Shown: piece by piece, positions 62,101-64,000 of the stretch
How positions within the stretch are numbered: the first letter of the stretch is position 1
How the letters are laid out: every line of letters begins with the position of its first letter
Assembly (NCBI GenBank): GCA_022316685.1
Contig: JAKJHU010000156.1
Span: forward strand, 620,001-684,000
Direction of reading: 5' to 3'
DNA length: 64,000 nt
From: Progne subis subis
Taxonomy: Eukaryota; Chordata; Aves; Passeriformes; Hirundinidae
The notes under the pieces: model-generated
Seen by the model: only the letters and a program-made list of their open reading frames with translations
Databases searched by the model: none
What the model was told of the DNA's origin: nothing
Translations under genes and position numbers: made by a program

Positions 62101-64000
62101 GTTGGCGGTGCAGCTCTTCATGGCTTCACAGCAGAGTCTTGTGTTCCACACAGGCCAGAAGAATGTGCTGTCTGTCTCAAAGCCTTCTGGAGCTGCTGGG
62201 TGATGCAGATGGAGATGTGGTCTTCATGACCCTCAGTGTGTTCATTAATATGCTCCAGAACAAAAACATCCGGGTATCGAGCACCACCGCCCCAAAGCTG
62301 GCTGAGGCACTCCTGGTGCTCTTTGACAATGTAAGGTTCTGCGACCCAAGCCAGAGGGATTGGGTGCTTGCCAGAAACTTTTTGCTGTCTGTATTTTCAG
62401 ACATTTGCCTAGGTCGGCCTGGAGTAATTGGTGCTTTGGTTTTTTCCTTTCCTCCAGGACGACTAGACATGTGCAGCTGCTCTCCATTCAACTCTTCTGT
62501 AAGGTGATGGAGTTGGTAGTGGAGGAGGGTAAAAAGCCCCTGGAGAAAATTGTGAACAAGAGCCTGCACCCACTTTTAATCCACTGCAAGGACGAGAACC
62601 AGTGTGTGGCAAATGTAAGGTTTTGTGTGATGCTGGTGCATCCCTGGGAGGGGGCTCGGCTGCCTCCTGCCCGGGTGCCTCCCATCCTGCAGCCTCCTCC
62701 TGGCCTTGCCCCAGGAACAAGAGTCCTATGCCCTGAACTGTGGGGCCATCCACGCATCTCTGCTGCTTTCCAGGCCTCTCGGAAAACACTGCTTTGTTCG
62801 GCCAAGTTTCTGAACAGGGAAGATCTCGAGCAGATGCTAAAGGAGCAGCCCTTGAAGAGCGAAAAGCCTAATGTAAGGAGCATCAACCAGCATCCACCTA
62901 ATATATGAAGCATCAACCAGGAGAAGCCTCCTGCCCTGCCCTGGCGCTCAGTCTGTGGGGTTGGCAGCTGTGGCCCCTGCCCGGAGCCGCACCCAGGGGC
63001 ACCGGCCTGCGCCCCACATGCCGCTCTCCACCCTGGCCCGTGCGGGCTCTTCTCCAGGCTCCTGTGGCCCCGAGCCGATGGGCGAGGCGGGCCCGGGCAG
63101 CACTCGGCTCTCTGCCCCCTCCAGAGCCCGGCACCAGGGGCTGCTGGCCCGGCCTCAGGGCTGTGCGGGCACGGGAGGCCGGGGCTGGGCGCAGCGAGAG
63201 CCCGGCCGGGGGCTGAGCTCGCACCAACCCTTCTATCCTGCCGCTCTTTCCAGCTGCAAGAGAACAGGAGCCGAGCGGCCGAGCTCCTGCGCCAGGAGAA
63301 CCCACAGAAGCCCCTGCGACAGGCGGCCATCAGGTTCATCGGTGAGCCACGAACCCGAGCTCCCTCCCCAGCCCGCCGTAGCTCGGCCCCGGCCCCGGAT
63401 GCTGCCCCGGCAGCGGCGTCCGGGCCCGGCGCCCTGGAGCCCCGCCTGGCCTCGGGGCTGCTGCCGCCCTCTCGCAGCCGTGCCCTTGGGCGGCAGCAGG
63501 CGGCAAGCGCCAGGGCCAGGAGGCCGTGTGGCCGCAGGGCCGGCAGCTGTGCCGCTGGCAGGGAGCTGTGCCGCTGGGGCCCTGACAGGCTCTGTGTTCA
63601 CAGGAATGTGCGGCCGGAGCCTGAGGAGGCAGCGGGAACAGCCCCAGCTCGCCTGCAAAGGTGAGTGAGGACAGCGGGCTGTCAGCGGGGCCGGCGGGGG
63701 AAGCTGCAAGCCCTGGCCCGGCTGCGGGGGCTCTGCTCCCTGTGCGTACGAGGGGCGCTGCGGCCAGAGCACCCAGAGATTGCAGGGACACGTGGTGGAT
63801 TTGTGGCCAGCAGCTTAGGGCTAATCCCAGTGTCACCTGCTCCCTTCTGGGTGGGATGGCCCTGGCTGGAAGATCTCCTAGGATTCCCACAGATCCGGGC
63901 TCTGACCGTGCCTCTGTTGCTCTCTCTTCCAGCCCGTCAAGCCCTGAGGCAAGATGCCAGCCCATCCTACTGTAACCTGGAAAATCAAGCCCCGTTTCCC
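59026..64000 (+). CDS. Maestro heat-like repeat (MROH) family gene, 3' end beyond window, two frame breaks
   Basis: Fifteen exons were assembled: 59026-59134, 59364-59428, 59542-59872, 60050-60198, 60442-60589, 60792-60982, 61065-61202, 61480-61594, 61774-61911, 62154-62330, 62458-62614, 62774-62872, 63254-63341, 63604-63660, 63933-64000+. All have GT-AG borders. They encode about 677 aa of a HEAT/armadillo-type helical repeat protein of the maestro heat-like family, which songbird genomes carry in many copies and whose molecular role is unknown. The N-terminus (MAGRFLGLFKVFRGKKKK) is basic and low in complexity. HEAT-like helices begin in the fourth exon (VPSVVRNIHQRL) and continue to the end. 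The frames agree across junctions except inside exon 3 (about 59723-59740) and at the start of exon 11 (62458-62467), where one base of shift is needed. No stop is reached before the window ends. It could be a live paralog with assembly errors, or a young pseudogene. MROH6 or MROH7 naming cannot be decided here. Confidence 0.85.
59364..59428 (+). CDS. MROH-like exon 2
   Basis: Acceptor TACCAG before 59364; encodes DAAMDRTQEHKPTRGRFRRT then LK and ends in phase 0 at GTACCT. It joins exon 1 in frame. Confidence 0.82.
59542..59872 (+). CDS. MROH-like exon 3, internally frame-shifted
   Basis: Acceptor TCCTGCAG before 59542, donor GTATGC after 59872. The first part reads MFTKFTGLRRRNSSTTATVG on to KAFLRSMTE. 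The last part that joins exon 4 in phase 0 reads SSAAIENTGTGMAQGLTNTP on to EEHAVPPQEQ, in the next frame. The length, 331 nt, is 1 over a multiple of three, which is the same one-base surplus. Continuing the first frame gives a His/Cys-rich nonsense tail that stops inside exon 4. Confidence 0.75.
60050..60198 (+). CDS. MROH-like exon 4 (first HEAT-like helices)
   Basis: Acceptor CTCCAG before 60050; encodes VPSVVRNIHQRLTSHITVDV through LLHCAPTCD and ends in phase 2 at GTACAG. The alternating hydrophobic pattern is typical of HEAT-like repeats of this family. Confidence 0.85.
60442..60589 (+). CDS. MROH-like exon 5
   Basis: Acceptor CCCACAG before 60442; encodes AAAVMWRAIGSSVPTLQKVM through KEVFALA, phase 0 exit at GTGAGT. 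In frame with exons 4 and 6. Confidence 0.85.
60792..60982 (+). CDS. MROH-like exon 6
   Basis: Acceptor TTTTGCAG before 60792; encodes ATLVVWVIVQVPECHEGMIL through EEHRLPSDPN, phase 2 exit at GTCTCA. The next intron is only 82 bp. Confidence 0.85.
61065..61202 (+). CDS. MROH-like exon 7
   Basis: Acceptor CCCACAG before 61065; encodes FAVEAMKSLLFQLRCDNEVM through AQTQHYAMGLLA, phase 2 exit at GTGAGA. Confidence 0.85.
61480..61594 (+). CDS. MROH-like exon 8
   Basis: Acceptor CTGCCAG before 61480; encodes EMRRVLIPVCSRIALHLLRM through DLPFLAFLVE, phase 0 exit at GTGAGC. Confidence 0.85.
61774..61911 (+). CDS. MROH-like exon 9
   Basis: Acceptor CTTTCAG before 61774; encodes VLDCLDLTKCGGSVLKVVSR through GLMVLSKDLWM, phase 0 exit at GTGAGA. 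Confidence 0.85.
62154..62330 (+). CDS. MROH-like exon 10
   Basis: Acceptor CACACAG before 62154; encodes ARRMCCLSQSLLELLGDADG through EALLVLFDN, phase 0 exit at GTAAGG. Confidence 0.85.
62458..62614 (+). CDS. MROH-like exon 11, frame break at its 5' end
   Basis: Acceptor CCTCCAG before 62458. Read in phase with exon 10, the third codon is TAG. Shifted by one base it reads RHVQLLSIQLFCKVMELVVE through ENQCVAN and exits in phase 0 at GTAAGG. The length, 157 nt, is 1 over a multiple of three. An alternative acceptor (GTGCAG, exon from 62477) would restore the frame at the cost of the first residues. Confidence 0.78.
62774..62872 (+). CDS. MROH-like exon 12
   Basis: Acceptor TTTCCAG before 62774; encodes ASRKTLLCSAKFLNREDLEQ through KSEKPN, phase 0 exit at GTAAGG. 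Confidence 0.83.
63254..63341 (+). CDS. MROH-like exon 13
   Basis: Acceptor TTTCCAG before 63254; encodes LQENRSRAAELLRQENPQKP through AAIRFI, phase 1 exit at GTGAGC. From memory of the family, a few residues after LLRQ seem to be missing in frame. Confidence 0.82.
63604..63660 (+). CDS. MROH-like exon 14
   Basis: Acceptor TTCACAG before 63604; encodes GMCGRSLRRQREQPQLACK, phase 1 exit at GTGAGT. In frame with exons 13 and 15. Confidence 0.8.
63933..64000 (+). CDS. MROH-like exon 15, cut by window edge
   Basis: Acceptor CTTCCAG before 63933; encodes ARQALRQDASPSYCNLENQA and continues past the last base. No stop codon is reached, so the C-terminus lies outside the window. Confidence 0.78.

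Noticed and set aside
62488..63339. A 283-aa minus-strand open frame
   Set aside because: It is antisense to MROH exons and GC-rich introns and has no family motif of its own.

Overview
The window reads as nuclear DNA of a bird, most probably a songbird (passerine). The evidence is about twenty 3' fragments of the avian LINE CR1, an alpharetrovirus-like (avian-leukosis-type) solo LTR, other long LTR material, a COPS8 gene with typical vertebrate exon structure, and a member of the maestro heat-like repeat (MROH) family, which is heavily duplicated in songbirds. No bacterial-type genes, operons, rRNA, tRNA or CRISPR arrays were seen.

Layout. (1) 1-45.1 kb: no protein-coding exon could be supported. 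It is gene-desert DNA with CR1 remnants on both strands, simple repeats, two minisatellites, an orphan CpG island near 40.5-40.9 kb, and several AT-rich blocks of complex sequence that look like conserved noncoding (enhancer-type) DNA, the best at 10.15-10.42 kb. From memory, COPS8 in other vertebrates is flanked by a large desert towards ACKR3, which would fit. (2) 45.7-52.7 kb: COPS8 on the plus strand. It has a CpG-rich promoter with a tandem 18-bp CACGCCC-box repeat and a composite ETS/CRE site, eight coding exons that join to a complete 207-aa subunit 8 of the COP9 signalosome, and a 3' UTR with ATTAAA poly(A) candidates. (3) 52.9-57.05 kb: retroviral LTR debris. There is a 1.5-kb LTR-like block bounded by TG...CA and a 5-bp duplication. 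There is also an alpharetrovirus-like minus-strand solo LTR bounded by a 6-bp duplication, apparently nested in other LTR-like sequence. Between them lie two unrecognised candidate exons. (4) 59.0-64.0 kb: a plus-strand MROH-family gene of at least 15 coding exons that runs off the right edge. Its exon frames join cleanly except at two places (about 59.73 and 62.46 kb). At each, the frame moves by one base, so this copy may be a decaying paralog, a copy rescued by alternative splicing, or an assembly error.

The two genes have no evident functional link. COPS8 is a housekeeping regulator of cullin-RING ubiquitin ligases. The MROH copy belongs to a lineage-specific expansion of unknown function and appears to sit in a repeat-rich interval just beyond COPS8.
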